This document shows, in pieces, positions 9,217 through 17,225 of a stretch of 64,000 nucleotides of DNA. Under the pieces are notes generated by a model that made no database searches, was not told the DNA's origin, and worked only from the letters and a program-made list of their open reading frames with translations. The translations under genes and the position numbers were made by a program. Every line of letters starts with the position of its first letter. Within the stretch, counting starts at the first letter, position 1. The stretch is from Flavobacteria bacterium MS024-2A (GTDB taxonomy: Bacteria > Bacteroidota > Bacteroidia > Flavobacteriales > Flavobacteriaceae). The stretch covers positions 1 through 64,000 of the forward strand of contig CAJJBB010000003.1 of the NCBI GenBank assembly GCA_905182305.1. Reading direction: 5' to 3'.

Positions 9217-10131
9217 AAAAGTACTTTCCTTTGAATGCCCAGTGATTTGCATAAGTATTGGAGTTTCTATTTTCCCAAAGTAATTAGTAGCAAAAGATCG
9301 TCTTAAATCATGAGAAGAGATAAGACTATATTTTGGGTGAGTGCCCAATCTTTTTCTTCTTGTCTTAGAGCATAATTTATAACCACTTACCATTTCATAA
9401 ATACCCGCTATTTGACAAATTTGCTTTATTTGCCTGTTAAACAATTGAGCTGAAATAGCATATGGAAAACGCTGTTTTAAAATTTGAATGACTTCTTTAT
9501 CTACCACTCCAACAGTCACATATTTATCGGTTTTTTGCTGATTAATATCTATGTAAACGCCGTTTTCTATAAATCTGAGCTGTGATGGTTTAAGTGCCAA
9601 TAGATCAGAAACCCTCTGGCCTACATAAAGCCCAATCAGTATCCATTTTCTTGCATTTTCAAGAGTGGAAGGTAAATCTCTAAGTGCCTTTATTTGTTTT
9701 ATTTCTTCAAATGATATGGTTTGTAATACTCGATCTTTACTTTTTTGAGTAAATGATTCTATGTGTCTGGTATATGGATTTACATTAATACTCATTCTTT
9801 CAGCTTCTTTACAAATCATTTTTAGAAGCTTTAATTGAAGGCCAGCGTTATTAAGTGAATACTCTTTTTCAGTTAAAAGCCACTCTTTAAAAGCATTAAC
9901 TAACATGTGATCTATTGTATCTAACATGATCGATTGACCAAAATCAGATTCAAATTCCTGAATTAAATCATAAAAACGTTTTAGATTCCTGATAGAATTA
10001 TTGGACAGACCAAGTGAGCCACTTCTTTTAAGTCTTCTTAGAGGTGCATGTTTTATATAGTTAGAGATCTGAGTGAGTAATACCCCTTGATCTCTACCAT
10101 TAGCAACTATTTTATCGTTGTAATCACGCAT
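9142..10131 (-). CDS. Tyrosine recombinase/integrase
   Basis: Site-specific recombinase of the tyrosine (phage integrase) family, 329 residues. Residues 1-150 form the SAM-like core-binding domain. The catalytic domain follows with GLYVGQRVSDLLALKPSQL (first Arg), INQQKTDKYVTV (Lys), SSHDLRRSFATNYF (His and second Arg), MQITGHSKESTFLSYI (His and the Tyr nucleophile). All catalytic residues are therefore present. It lacks the extra N-terminal arm-binding domain of many mobile-element integrases. It converges on the small gene at 8857 with a 75-base overlap. The upstream gap is full of palindromes. No other phage or transposon genes are near, so it may act locally on this glycan locus (inference). 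Confidence 0.9.
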   Translation of the reverse strand: MRDYNDKIVANGRDQGVLLTQISNYIKHAPLRRLKRSGSLGLSNNSIRNLKRFYDLIQEFESDFGQSIMLDTIDHMLVNAFKEWLLTEKEYSLNNAGLQLKLLKMICKEAERMSINVNPYTRHIESFTQKSKDRVLQTISFEEIKQIKALRDLPSTLENARKWILIGLYVGQRVSDLLALKPSQLRFIENGVYIDINQQKTDKYVTVGVVDKEVIQILKQRFPYAISAQLFNRQIKQICQIAGIYEMVSGYKLCSKTRRKRLGTHPKYSLISSHDLRRSFATNYFGKIETPILMQITGHSKESTFLSYIGSQVNKDTYADAFMKVAATL

Positions 10132-10395
10132 TTTTTATTGTGTAATTTTCATATGATTTGTGAATATTATAACTAACTTCAAATTTCATTTAACATTTTA
10201 AATAAAATTTTCTAACGTAAATTTGTTTAAAATTTACATTTAAATATACGTTATTTTTTATGTTAAATAACATATAAAGTCAATAAATACAGGGTCTTAC
10301 AAAGAGTAGTTTTGAAATAACTACGGGCTGTAGTCAAAATCAATAATTATCTATTATAAAGAGAAAACCTTATTATCTTTAAAAAAAATTAACAC
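10132..10395. other. Palindrome-rich gap between recombinase and rfbA
   Basis: Very AT-rich non-coding stretch with several short perfect inverted repeats: ATTTAA/TTAAAT at 10188-10203; a nested pair with outer TAACGTA/TACGTTA at 10213-10253 and inner GTAAATTT/AAATTTAC at 10217-10237; ATGTTA/TAACAT at 10260-10273; GTAGTT/AACTAC at 10306-10324; ACTAC/GTAGT at 10320-10334. The last two share one arm and could form alternative hairpins. The stretch lies upstream of both the recombinase (-) and rfbA (+). It may contain both promoters and recombinase binding sites. Confidence 0.5.
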
Positions 10396-11277
10396 ATGAA
10401 AGCCATCCTCCTTGCCGGCGGGACAGGATCCAGACTCTTCCCAGTTACACTAGGAGTTTCTAAGCAGTTATTACCTGTTTATGATAAGCCCATGGTATAT
10501 TATCCCTTATCTGTACTTATGGAAGCAGGGATTCGAGAAGTTTTAGTGATCAGTACTCCAGAAGATTTAGGGCAATATGAGCGCCTTTTGGGTGATGGAA
10601 GTCAGTGGGGAATCAGCCTTCAATATAAAGCACAGCAAAAGCCAAATGGTTTAGCAGAAGCTTTTATTTTAGGAGAAGAATTTATTGGAGAGGAAGCGGT
10701 TTGTTTGATATTAGGAGATAATATTTTTTATGGCGTAGATTTTTCAGAACAGCTTGAAGCGGTTAAACAAAGAACAAGTCTTGGTTCGAAGGCTACCATT
10801 TTTGGATATACTGTTAATGATCCAAAGCGTTATGGTGTTATAGAATATGATAATCAAGGCAAAGCGATTTCTATTGAAGAAAAGCCTGAAAAGCCAAAAA
10901 GCAATGAAGCGGTGGTAGGCTTGTACTTTTATCCTAATTCGGTAATTGAAATAGCAAAACAAATCAAACCTTCCGAGCGGGGTGAATTGGAAATAACTGC
11001 TGTAAATCAAAAATATTTGGAAGACGGAAATCTACAAGTTGAGGTGTTGGGAAGAGGTTTTGCCTGGTTGGATACAGGAACCCATGAATCTTTATTGGAA
11101 GCAGGCCAATTTATTCATACCATTGAAAAAAGGCAAGGGCTTAAAGTAGGGTGTCTAGAAGAAATAGCTTTTGAAAAAGGGTTCATCACAAAAGAGCAAC
11201 TTTTAGAAGGTGCAGAAAAAATGAAACAAACAGAATACGGAAGCTATTTAATTAAAAAATACAGCGATAAATCATAA
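10396..11277 (+). CDS. rfbA: Glucose-1-phosphate thymidylyltransferase
   Basis: First enzyme of dTDP-L-rhamnose synthesis: glucose-1-phosphate + dTTP gives dTDP-glucose. 293 residues, the usual length. The N-terminus [18 protein letters not shown] holds the nucleotidyl-transfer signature GGxGxRLxPVT. Further landmarks are [28 protein letters not shown] (metal-binding Asp), [20 protein letters not shown] and [15 protein letters not shown]. The frame is intact. It opens the cluster rfbA-rfbC-rfbD-rfbB, which joins the polysaccharide locus on the other side of the recombinase module. Start ATG follows the long palindromic gap. Confidence 0.96.
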   Translation: MKAILLAGGTGSRLFPVTLGVSKQLLPVYDKPMVYYPLSVLMEAGIREVLVISTPEDLGQYERLLGDGSQWGISLQYKAQQKPNGLAEAFILGEEFIGEEAVCLILGDNIFYGVDFSEQLEAVKQRTSLGSKATIFGYTVNDPKRYGVIEYDNQGKAISIEEKPEKPKSNEAVVGLYFYPNSVIEIAKQIKPSERGELEITAVNQKYLEDGNLQVEVLGRGFAWLDTGTHESLLEAGQFIHTIEKRQGLKVGCLEEIAFEKGFITKEQLLEGAEKMKQTEYGSYLIKKYSDKS

Positions 11278-11304
11278 CTTTAAGCTTCAATTAAACGATC
11301 CATT

Positions 11305-11876
11305 ATGAATATTAAAACTACTCCTTTCAAGGAGGTTTTTATTTTAAAGCCTAACGTTCATCTAGATGAACGGGGTTCTTTTATGGAAAGTTTTAATGAG
11401 AGAGAAGTTGAAAAAGCTTTAGGGAGAAAAATATGCTTTTGTCAAGACAATCTAACGCTTTCCAAAAAAGGAGTTTTAAGGGGCTTACATTATCAATTAC
11501 CTCCCTTTAGTCAAACGAAATTAGTTCAGTGTATTCAAGGAAGCGTATTAGATGTGGTTGTGGATATAAGAAAGGATCTCCCACCTTTGGGCACCATTTT
11601 AGTTGTGAATTAAGCGCAGAAAATCAATTACAACTTTTTATTCCCAGGGGGTTTGCTCATGGATTTATTACGTTAAGTGAGACGTCCATTTTTATCTATA
11701 AAGTAGATCAATATTATAATTTTGAGAGTGAAGGAAGTATCACTCCAAATGATCCTGCTTTAGGGATAGATTGGCAAATACCCCAATCAGAATGGATTCA
11801 ATCTGAGAAAGACAAAAAGCATCCTACACTAGCAGAGGCAACCCTTTTTGATTATAATACAGACCTCTATGCCTAG
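11305..11876 (+). pseudogene. rfbC: dTDP-4-dehydrorhamnose 3,5-epimerase, one frameshift
   Basis: Cupin-fold epimerase of dTDP-rhamnose synthesis. The first part reads VHLDERGSFMESFNE, FCQDNLTLSKKGVLRGLHYQ and TKLVQCIQGSVLDVVVDIRK. The second part reads SPTFGHHFSCELSAENQLQL, FIPRGFAHGFITLSE and YYNFESEGSITPNDPALGID. They join if one A is added in the A run near 11571-11574. The catalytic His in GLHYQ and the FIPRGFAHGF segment are present. Full length would be about 190 residues, normal for RfbC. The stop (11874-11876) overlaps the start of rfbD by eight bases. Confidence 0.88.
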
Positions 11877-12737
11877 TTATCTAGTAACAGGCGGCTCAGG
11901 TCAATTGGGACAATGCTTTCAGGCGGTTGCCAAAGAATTTCCTGAGATAAATTTATTTTTTGCTTCCAGAAATGAAGTAGACATTACGCGACCGGAAACC
12001 ATTGCAAATTTTTATAGCAAAAATCCTTTTGTTGGCATTATCAATTGCGCCGCTTACACCAATGTTGATCAGGCGGAAAATGAACAAGAGAGCGCCTTAA
12101 AATCAACACTGAAGGACTTCAAAATCTAATTGACTTTGCCGAGAATAAAAATCTTTCAATTATTCATTTTTCAACAGATTATGTCTTTGATGGACAGTCT
12201 TCTGAACCCTATCAAGAGAGGAGTCAACAAATCCAATAGGGATCTATGGAAAATCAAAATTACAAGGGGAAATACTCCTTTCAAAAAGCAGCTGTAAGAA
12301 TGTAACGATCAGAACATCATGGCTATTTAGCCCTTTTGGAAAAAACTTTGTTAAGACGATTGCTCGAATAGCAAAAGAAAAATCAGCATTAAAGGTAGTT
12401 GATGATCAGTGGGGAAACCCACCTATGGAATTGATTTAGCAAGAACCGTTCTAAAACTTATTTCAAATAACACAATCTATACTTTTCCCATTTTACATTA
12501 TGCCAATCAAGGAGTGTGCAGTTGGAAAGAATTTGCAGAAGCTATTGTCAATGAATTAGAGTGTAAAACCATAATTCAAGGAATTACAACTTCAGCCTAT
12601 CCAACTTAGCAAAACGCCCTAAATACAGTATCTTGGATACTGGACGTATAGAAAAAGAATTACAGATTGAAATTCCAACGTGGCAAGAAAGTTTAAAAAA
12701 ATGCATACAAATTTTAAAAAGTGATGGAAGCCTTTAA
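11869..12737 (+). pseudogene. rfbD: dTDP-4-dehydrorhamnose reductase, several frameshifts
   Basis: Last enzyme of dTDP-L-rhamnose synthesis (SDR fold). The start MPSYLVTGGSGQLGQCFQ has the GGxGQLG NADPH site, then INCAAYTNVDQAENEQESAL. After frame changes come SIIHFSTDYVFDGQSSEPYQ, PIGIYGKSKLQGEILL (YxxxK), VTIRTSWLFSPFGKNFVKTI, YGIDLARTVLKLI and LAKRPKYSILDTGRIEKEL. Indels lie near 12105, 12225, 12260, 12412 and 12603. Each preserves similarity on both sides, so they look like sequence errors clustered in this gene. The stop at 12735-12737 lies inside the start of rfbB. Confidence 0.85.
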
Positions 12738-13710
12738 AACGGTATTAATAACTGGGGGAGCTGGATTTATTGGTTCTCATGTTGTCCGAAAGATGGTCAA
12801 CAAATATCCAAATACGCAGCTAGTGAATTTGGACGCGCTTACTTATGCAGGAAATTTGGATAATTTAGCCGATGTTGCTAATGCATCGAATTATACTTTT
12901 GTTCAAGGGGACATTATAGATGCTAGCTTCGTTAACACTTTATTTGACCAACATCAATTTGATGGGGTAGTGCATTTAGCTGCAGAATCCCATGTTGATA
13001 ATTCAATAAAAAACCCTTTAGGATTTGCTCAAACCAATGTGATGGGAACCTTGAATTTATTGGAAGCAGCAAGAAACCAATGGAAAGATGATATGGCAAA
13101 CAAACGCTTTTATCATATTTCAACTGATGAGGTTTTCGGAAGTTTAGGGAAAGAAGGTGCTTTTACAGAAGAAACGGCTTACGATCCCAGATCTCCTTAT
13201 TCGGCCTCTAAAGCGGCATCGGATCATTTTATACGGGCTTATTTTCATACCTATGATTTACCCGTGGTGCTTTCTAATTGTTCTAATAACTATGGTCCTG
13301 CGCAATACCCAGAAAAACTTATTCCTTTATTTATCAAAAATATTGTAGAAAACAAACCTTTACCTGTTTACGGAAAAGGAGAAAATATTCGCGATTGGTT
13401 GTATGTAGAAGATCATGCAGAAGCTATTGATCTAGTTTTACACCAAGGAAAAATAGGAGAAACCTACGCAATTGGAGGTAATAATGAAATACGAAATATT
13501 GATATGGTACACACTTTGATTGAGGTAACCGATCGATTATTAGGTCGCCCAAAGGGTACTTCTTTAGATCTGATATCTTATGTTGTTGATCGTTTGGGTC
13601 ATGATTTCCGGTATGCTATTGATGCTTCTAAAATCAAAAATGAATTGGGTTGGAAACCAATGACACATTTCGAAGAAGCGATTGAAAAAACAGTTAAGTC
13701 ATTTTTGTAA
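12724..13710 (+). CDS. rfbB: dTDP-glucose 4,6-dehydratase
   Basis: Second step of dTDP-rhamnose synthesis. Extended SDR, about 328 residues. Landmarks: VLITGGAGFIGSHVVRKM (NAD site), HLAAESHVDNSI, YHISTDEVFGSLG (catalytic Thr-Asp-Glu) and YSASKAASDHFIRA (YxxxK). It also has SNCSNNYGPAQYPEKLIPLF and NIRDWLYVEDHAEAI. A GTG at 12721 directly precedes the ATG at 12724; ATG is chosen. The frame is intact, in contrast to rfbD, whose end it overlaps. It is the last gene of the rfb cluster. Confidence 0.96.
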   Translation: MEAFKTVLITGGAGFIGSHVVRKMVNKYPNTQLVNLDALTYAGNLDNLADVANASNYTFVQGDIIDASFVNTLFDQHQFDGVVHLAAESHVDNSIKNPLGFAQTNVMGTLNLLEAARNQWKDDMANKRFYHISTDEVFGSLGKEGAFTEETAYDPRSPYSASKAASDHFIRAYFHTYDLPVVLSNCSNNYGPAQYPEKLIPLFIKNIVENKPLPVYGKGENIRDWLYVEDHAEAIDLVLHQGKIGETYAIGGNNEIRNIDMVHTLIEVTDRLLGRPKGTSLDLISYVVDRLGHDFRYAIDASKIKNELGWKPMTHFEEAIEKTVKSFL

Positions 13711-13747
13711 ATAATAGATATCTTCAAATGCAATTAAAATTAAAAGT

Positions 13748-14122
13748 ATGAAAACAAACGCTTTACATTTCGGATTATTGCTTTTACGCATTGGCTTCAG
13801 TGCTGCAATGTTGACTCATGGCTATGGAAAATTTATGAAAGTTTTAGCAGGAGATTTTAGCTTTGGCGATCCCATTGGAATCGGCCCAACAGCCTCATTA
13901 ATTTTATGTGCTATTGCTGAATTTATCGCTCCAATTTTTCTTATTGTAGGATGGAAAACCCGTTGGTTTTCTTTAATAGCTGTAATAAACATGTTAGTAG
14001 CATTTATAATTGCTCATGATGGGGATCCCTTTTCAAAAAAAGAAAAATCATTTTTATTTTTAATTGCTTTTGTGGTCCTCTACTTTACAGGTCCAGGCAA
14101 GTATTCCATAGACAGACAATAA
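13748..14122 (+). CDS. DoxX family membrane protein
   Basis: 124-residue integral membrane protein with four predicted hydrophobic segments (about residues 8-28, 48-66, 74-92, 98-114). The N-terminus LLLLRIGFSAAMLTHGYGKF matches the DoxX start, with the conserved LRIxxGxxxxxHGxxKF pattern. GPTASLILCAIAEFIAPIFL and KTRW also fit the family. DoxX proteins are thought to work in redox or quinone-related processes, but the role here cannot be read. It lies 37 bases after rfbB on the same strand and may be co-transcribed with it. Confidence 0.85.
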   Translation: MKTNALHFGLLLLRIGFSAAMLTHGYGKFMKVLAGDFSFGDPIGIGPTASLILCAIAEFIAPIFLIVGWKTRWFSLIAVINMLVAFIIAHDGDPFSKKEKSFLFLIAFVVLYFTGPGKYSIDRQ

Positions 14123-14136
14123 GCTGGGTTCAGTGC

Positions 14137-14167
14137 TTGTTTTATGATTAAAATAATTATATATTTG
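14137..14167 (+). promoter_or_regulatory. Promoter of rplU-rpmA (TTG-N20-TATATTTG)
   Basis: TTG at 14137-14139 and TATATTTG at 14160-14167, spaced by 20 bases. This fits the Bacteroidota housekeeping promoter (-33 TTG, -7 TAnnTTTG). The ATG of rplU is 23 bases downstream. Confidence 0.7.
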
Positions 14168-14190
14168 CCGTCCATAAAAAGAAACTAATA

Positions 14191-14733
14191 ATGTACGCAA
14201 TTGTAGAAATAGCAGGGCAGCAATTTAAAGTTGCAAAAGACCAAAAGCTTTTCGTACATCGCTTAACAGATAAACAAGGAACGAAAGTTTCGTTTGATAA
14301 AGTATACCTGTTAGATGATGGAAAAAAAGTTACTCTTGGCGCCCCGGCTATCACTGGAGCTTCTGTAGAAGCAAAAGTGGTGAGTCACCTTAAAGGTGAC
14401 AAAGTGATCGTTTTTAAGAAAAAACGACGAAAAGGATATCGTGTTAAAAATGGACACCGTCAAGCATTAACAGAATTGTTAATTGAAAACATCAAAGCTT
14501 CTGGTGCTAAAGCTAAAAAAGAAGCGGTAGCAAAGCCAGTTGTAGTTAAAGAAAAGCCAGCTGTAAAAAAGGCAGCACCTAAAGCAGCTGTTAAAAAAGA
14601 AGCGCCTAAGGCTGAAGTTGTAAACTTTTCCAAAATGACGGTAGCTGAATTAAAAGCAGCAGCAAAAAAGAAAGGTGTAGAAGGAATTTCAGCAATGAAA
14701 AAAGCAGATTTAATTGCTGCATTATCTAAATAA
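14191..14733 (+). CDS. rplU: 50S ribosomal protein L21 with long basic C-terminal extension
   Basis: Large-subunit protein that binds 23S rRNA. Residues 1-102 are the L21 domain: MYAIVEIAGQQFKVAKDQKL, FDKVYLLDDGKKVTLGAP, KVIVFKKKRRKGYRVKNGHR and TELLIENI. Usual length is about 100-105 residues, but this copy has 180. Residues 105-150 are a Lys/Ala/Pro-rich linker. Residues 150-180 (FSKMTVAELKAAAKKKGVEG...) resemble a SAP/Rho-N-like helix-extension-helix motif. Such tails are common on L21 of Bacteroidota. It is followed by rpmA 21 bases downstream. Confidence 0.96.
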   Translation: MYAIVEIAGQQFKVAKDQKLFVHRLTDKQGTKVSFDKVYLLDDGKKVTLGAPAITGASVEAKVVSHLKGDKVIVFKKKRRKGYRVKNGHRQALTELLIENIKASGAKAKKEAVAKPVVVKEKPAVKKAAPKAAVKKEAPKAEVVNFSKMTVAELKAAAKKKGVEGISAMKKADLIAALSK

Positions 14734-14754
14734 TAAACCTAAAACCATTGTATC

Positions 14755-15015
14755 ATGGCACATAAAAAAGGAGTAGGTAGTTCGAAAAATGGAAGAGAAT
14801 CAGAATCAAAACGCTTAGGCGTTAAGATCTTTGGTGGGCAAGCAGCTCGTGCTGGAAACATCATCATTCGTCAAAGAGGAACCGCTCATCACCCTGGCGA
14901 AAATGTTTATCTAGGTAAAGATCACACCCTTCACGCAAGAGTGGACGGTCTTGTTAAGTTTACCAAAAAGAGAGATAATAGATCTTTCGTTTCTGTTGTT
15001 CCTTTCGAGGCTTAG
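14755..15015 (+). CDS. rpmA: 50S ribosomal protein L27
   Basis: 86-residue large-subunit protein whose N-terminus reaches the peptidyl-transferase centre. It begins [20 protein letters not shown] and continues [38 protein letters not shown]. These are the invariant L27 features. There is no cleavable N-terminal extension as found in Firmicutes. It forms the standard rplU-rpmA pair and ends in front of a strong hairpin terminator. Confidence 0.97.
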   Translation: MAHKKGVGSSKNGRESESKRLGVKIFGGQAARAGNIIIRQRGTAHHPGENVYLGKDHTLHARVDGLVKFTKKRDNRSFVSVVPFEA

Positions 15016-15037
15016 AAATAATAAATTACTTTTTATC

Positions 15038-15072
15038 AAAACCTGTGATGTTTATACATTACAGGTTTTTTT
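15038..15072 (+). terminator. Intrinsic terminator after rpmA
   Basis: Inverted repeat AAAACCTGTGATGT (15038-15051) / ACATTACAGGTTTT (15056-15069) with one G-T pair and a four-base loop, ending in a T run. Confidence 0.85.
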
Positions 15073-15161
15073 ATACTTTAAATCCTTACAATAAATATAT
15101 TGTTAATTGCTTTATCAGGCCAAATGAATCAGCTTCATAAGTATTTGTAACATTAGTACAT

Positions 15162-15190
15162 AAAAAAAGCCGGTGCAGAACCGACTTTTA
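15162..15190 (-). terminator. Intrinsic terminator after ahcY
   Basis: AGCCGGT (15168-15174) pairs with ACCGACT (15180-15186) with one wobble pair. The seven A on the left (15162-15168) give a T run in the minus-strand transcript, 22 bases after the ahcY stop. Confidence 0.75.
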
Positions 15191-15211
15191 ATTTTTAAGT
15201 AACTAACCTAG

Positions 15212-16531
15212 TTAGTAACGATAATAATCTGGCTTATAAGGACCTTTTACGGTTACTCCAATATAATCTGCTTGATCTTTTGAGAGAGACTCTAATTCCA
15301 CGCCCAAATGGTCTAGATGCAGGGCAGCTACTTTCTCATCTAAATGCTTTGGAAGCATATAGACTTTATTATCATATTTATCTGAATTTAACCACAATTC
15401 AATCTGAGCTAATGTTTGGTTAGTAAATGAATTACTCATCACAAAACTGGGATGACCGGTTGCACACCCAAGATTTACTAAGCGTCCTTCTGCCAGAACA
15501 ATAATTTGTTTTCCCTCCTCTAGAGTGTATAAATCTACTTGAGGTTTGATCTCAGATTTAGAATCTCCATAGTTGTCATTTAACCAGGCCATATCAATTT
15601 CATTATCAAAGTGCCCTATATTACAAACAATAGCTTTGTCTTTTAGTGCAAGGAAAGATTCCTTTTTTAAAATATCTTTATTTCCCGTGGCCGTACAAAC
15701 AATGTCTGCATTTCCAATAACATTAGAAAGTTTTTTAACCTCAAAGCCGTCCATTGCCGCTTGAAGCGCACAAATTGGATCAATTTCAGTTACTGTAACA
15801 ATAGCTCCTGCTCCCTTAAAAGATGCAGCAGTTCCTTTACCAACATCACCATAGCCGCAAACCACTACACGTTTTCCGGCAAGCATAACGTCTGTTGCTC
15901 TTCTAACAGCATCAACAGCACTCTCTTTACAACCGTATTTATTATCAAATTTTGACTTTGTTACCGAGTCATTTACATTGATTGCTGGCATGGGAAGCGT
16001 TCCATTTTTAACACGTTCATACAAACGGTGAACTCCAGTGGTGGTTTCTTCCGAAAGCCCTTTGATTTCTTCAACCATTTCAGGATATTGATCTAAAACC
16101 ATATTAGTTAAATCTCCACCATCATCTAATATCATATTAAGAGGCTTTTTATCTTCACCAAAGTGTAAGGTTTGCTCAATACACCATTCAAATTCTTCTT
16201 CATTCATTCCCTTCCAAGCATAAACAGGAATCCCTGCCGCTGCAATTGCCGCTGCTGCATGGTCCTGAGTAGAAAAAATATTACAAGAACTCCAAGTAAC
16301 TTCGGCACCTAAAGCCACTAGAGTTTCAATAAGGACAGCTGTTTGAATAGTCATGTGCAGACAACCTGCAATTCGCGCACCTTTTAATGGTTGTGATGGT
16401 CCATACTCTTGACGTAATGCCATTAATCCTGGCATCTCTTTTTCTGCTAACAAAATTTCTTTTCTACCCCATTCTGCAAGGGAAATGTCTTTTACTTTAT
16501 AAGATAAGGGTTGAGTTGATTTTGTTTCCAT
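15212..16531 (-). CDS. ahcY: Adenosylhomocysteinase
   Basis: NAD-dependent hydrolase that splits S-adenosylhomocysteine into adenosine and homocysteine, keeping methylation reactions going. 439 residues from the ATG at 16531 ([20 protein letters not shown]). A longer in-frame start at 16567 was rejected because it would lie upstream of the predicted transcript start. Landmarks: [65 protein letters not shown] (Rossmann NAD site), [11 protein letters not shown] and the canonical C-terminus KPDYYRY. Divergent from the phosphopantetheinyl transferase gene. Confidence 0.97.
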   Translation of the reverse strand: METKSTQPLSYKVKDISLAEWGRKEILLAEKEMPGLMALRQEYGPSQPLKGARIAGCLHMTIQTAVLIETLVALGAEVTWSSCNIFSTQDHAAAAIAAAGIPVYAWKGMNEEEFEWCIEQTLHFGEDKKPLNMILDDGGDLTNMVLDQYPEMVEEIKGLSEETTTGVHRLYERVKNGTLPMPAINVNDSVTKSKFDNKYGCKESAVDAVRRATDVMLAGKRVVVCGYGDVGKGTAASFKGAGAIVTVTEIDPICALQAAMDGFEVKKLSNVIGNADIVCTATGNKDILKKESFLALKDKAIVCNIGHFDNEIDMAWLNDNYGDSKSEIKPQVDLYTLEEGKQIIVLAEGRLVNLGCATGHPSFVMSNSFTNQTLAQIELWLNSDKYDNKVYMLPKHLDEKVAALHLDHLGVELESLSKDQADYIGVTVKGPYKPDYYRY

Positions 16532-16536
16532 AACTG

Positions 16537-16544
16537 TATATTTG
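16537..16544 (+). promoter_or_regulatory. -7 promoter element (TATATTTG) of the phosphopantetheinyl transferase operon
   Basis: TATATTTG, a perfect TAnnTTTG match, 43 bases before the chosen ATG at 16587. Confidence 0.55.
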
Positions 16545-16556
16545 TATTTTAGACAG

Positions 16557-16586
16557 CAAAAATACAACCTTTCTAAGTATTATCAA
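16557..16586 (-). promoter_or_regulatory. Promoter of ahcY (TTG-N19-TATTTTTG on the minus strand)
   Basis: On the minus strand TATTTTTG (plus-strand CAAAAATA 16557-16564) with TTG (plus CAA 16584-16586) 19 bases upstream. The ahcY ATG is 25 bases downstream. The element lies back to back with the divergent + strand promoter. Confidence 0.6.
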
Positions 16587-17225
16587 ATGCCATTAAGCTA
16601 CAGTGAGATAATTTCAAACGACATTCAAATTTGTATTTGGCAAATTACTGAAGAGGAGATTTTTTTGAGTTCGGGCTTGTCCTTATCAAAAGAAGCATTA
16701 GAGCGCCTTTCATCAAGAAAAAGCGAAGTACATAGAAAAGGATATTTAGCCATACGTCAGCTGCTTAAGAGATGTGGTATAGCTCCTGAAACACACCAAT
16801 ATGATAAGCAGGGAGTCCCGTATTTAACTGATGGGAGATACCTTTCAATTACCCATACTAAAAACATGGCAGCAATAGCAATTTCTATTTTTCCAGTTGG
16901 GATAGATTTAGAGTATTATCAAGAAAAAATTAAAAAAATTGCTGCCCGATTTTTACATATAGAAGAATCAAAAGATCACTCTAAAACGGATAACATTGAA
17001 TTTCTCAGTCAAATCTGGACAGCTAAAGAAGCAATTTATAAAGCTTTCAGAACTCCAGGGATTCATTTTAATACGCAGCTTTTAGTTGAACCTTTCCAAC
17101 CGAAAGCAGCCAGCGGAGTAGGGCACGTTTTACATCAGGATAAAGATTGGCTGTATTCACTAAACTTCAGATATTTTAAAGATTATTGCTTGACACTAGC
17201 TTCTCCAAAAACATCAGAAGTATGA
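16587..17225 (+). CDS. 4'-phosphopantetheinyl transferase superfamily protein
   Basis: Transfers the phosphopantetheine arm of CoA to acyl or peptidyl carrier proteins. 212 residues from the ATG at 16587 (MPLSYSEIISNDIQICIWQI); an upstream in-frame TTG at 16542 lies inside the promoter and was rejected. The two family signatures are present: FPVGIDLEYYQEKI (GIDxE) and IWTAKEAIYKAF (W-x-x-KEAxxKA). The Asp/Glu and Glu/Lys residues bind Mg and CoA. Its stop TGA overlaps the ATG of pnuC, so the two genes are translationally coupled. The target carrier protein cannot be told from here. Confidence 0.9.
   Translation: MPLSYSEIISNDIQICIWQITEEEIFLSSGLSLSKEALERLSSRKSEVHRKGYLAIRQLLKRCGIAPETHQYDKQGVPYLTDGRYLSITHTKNMAAIAISIFPVGIDLEYYQEKIKKIAARFLHIEESKDHSKTDNIEFLSQIWTAKEAIYKAFRTPGIHFNTQLLVEPFQPKAASGVGHVLHQDKDWLYSLNFRYFKDYCLTLASPKTSEV

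Noticed and set aside
8857-10131. A prophage
   Set aside because: A recombinase and a terminase-like fragment alone are not enough; no capsid, portal, tail or lysis genes lie near.
10744-11010. Minus-strand open frame inside rfbA
   Set aside because: Antisense of a fully conserved gene with no start signal and no recognisable family.
15573-15955. Two short plus-strand open frames inside ahcY
   Set aside because: Antisense to highly conserved ahcY; no supporting features.
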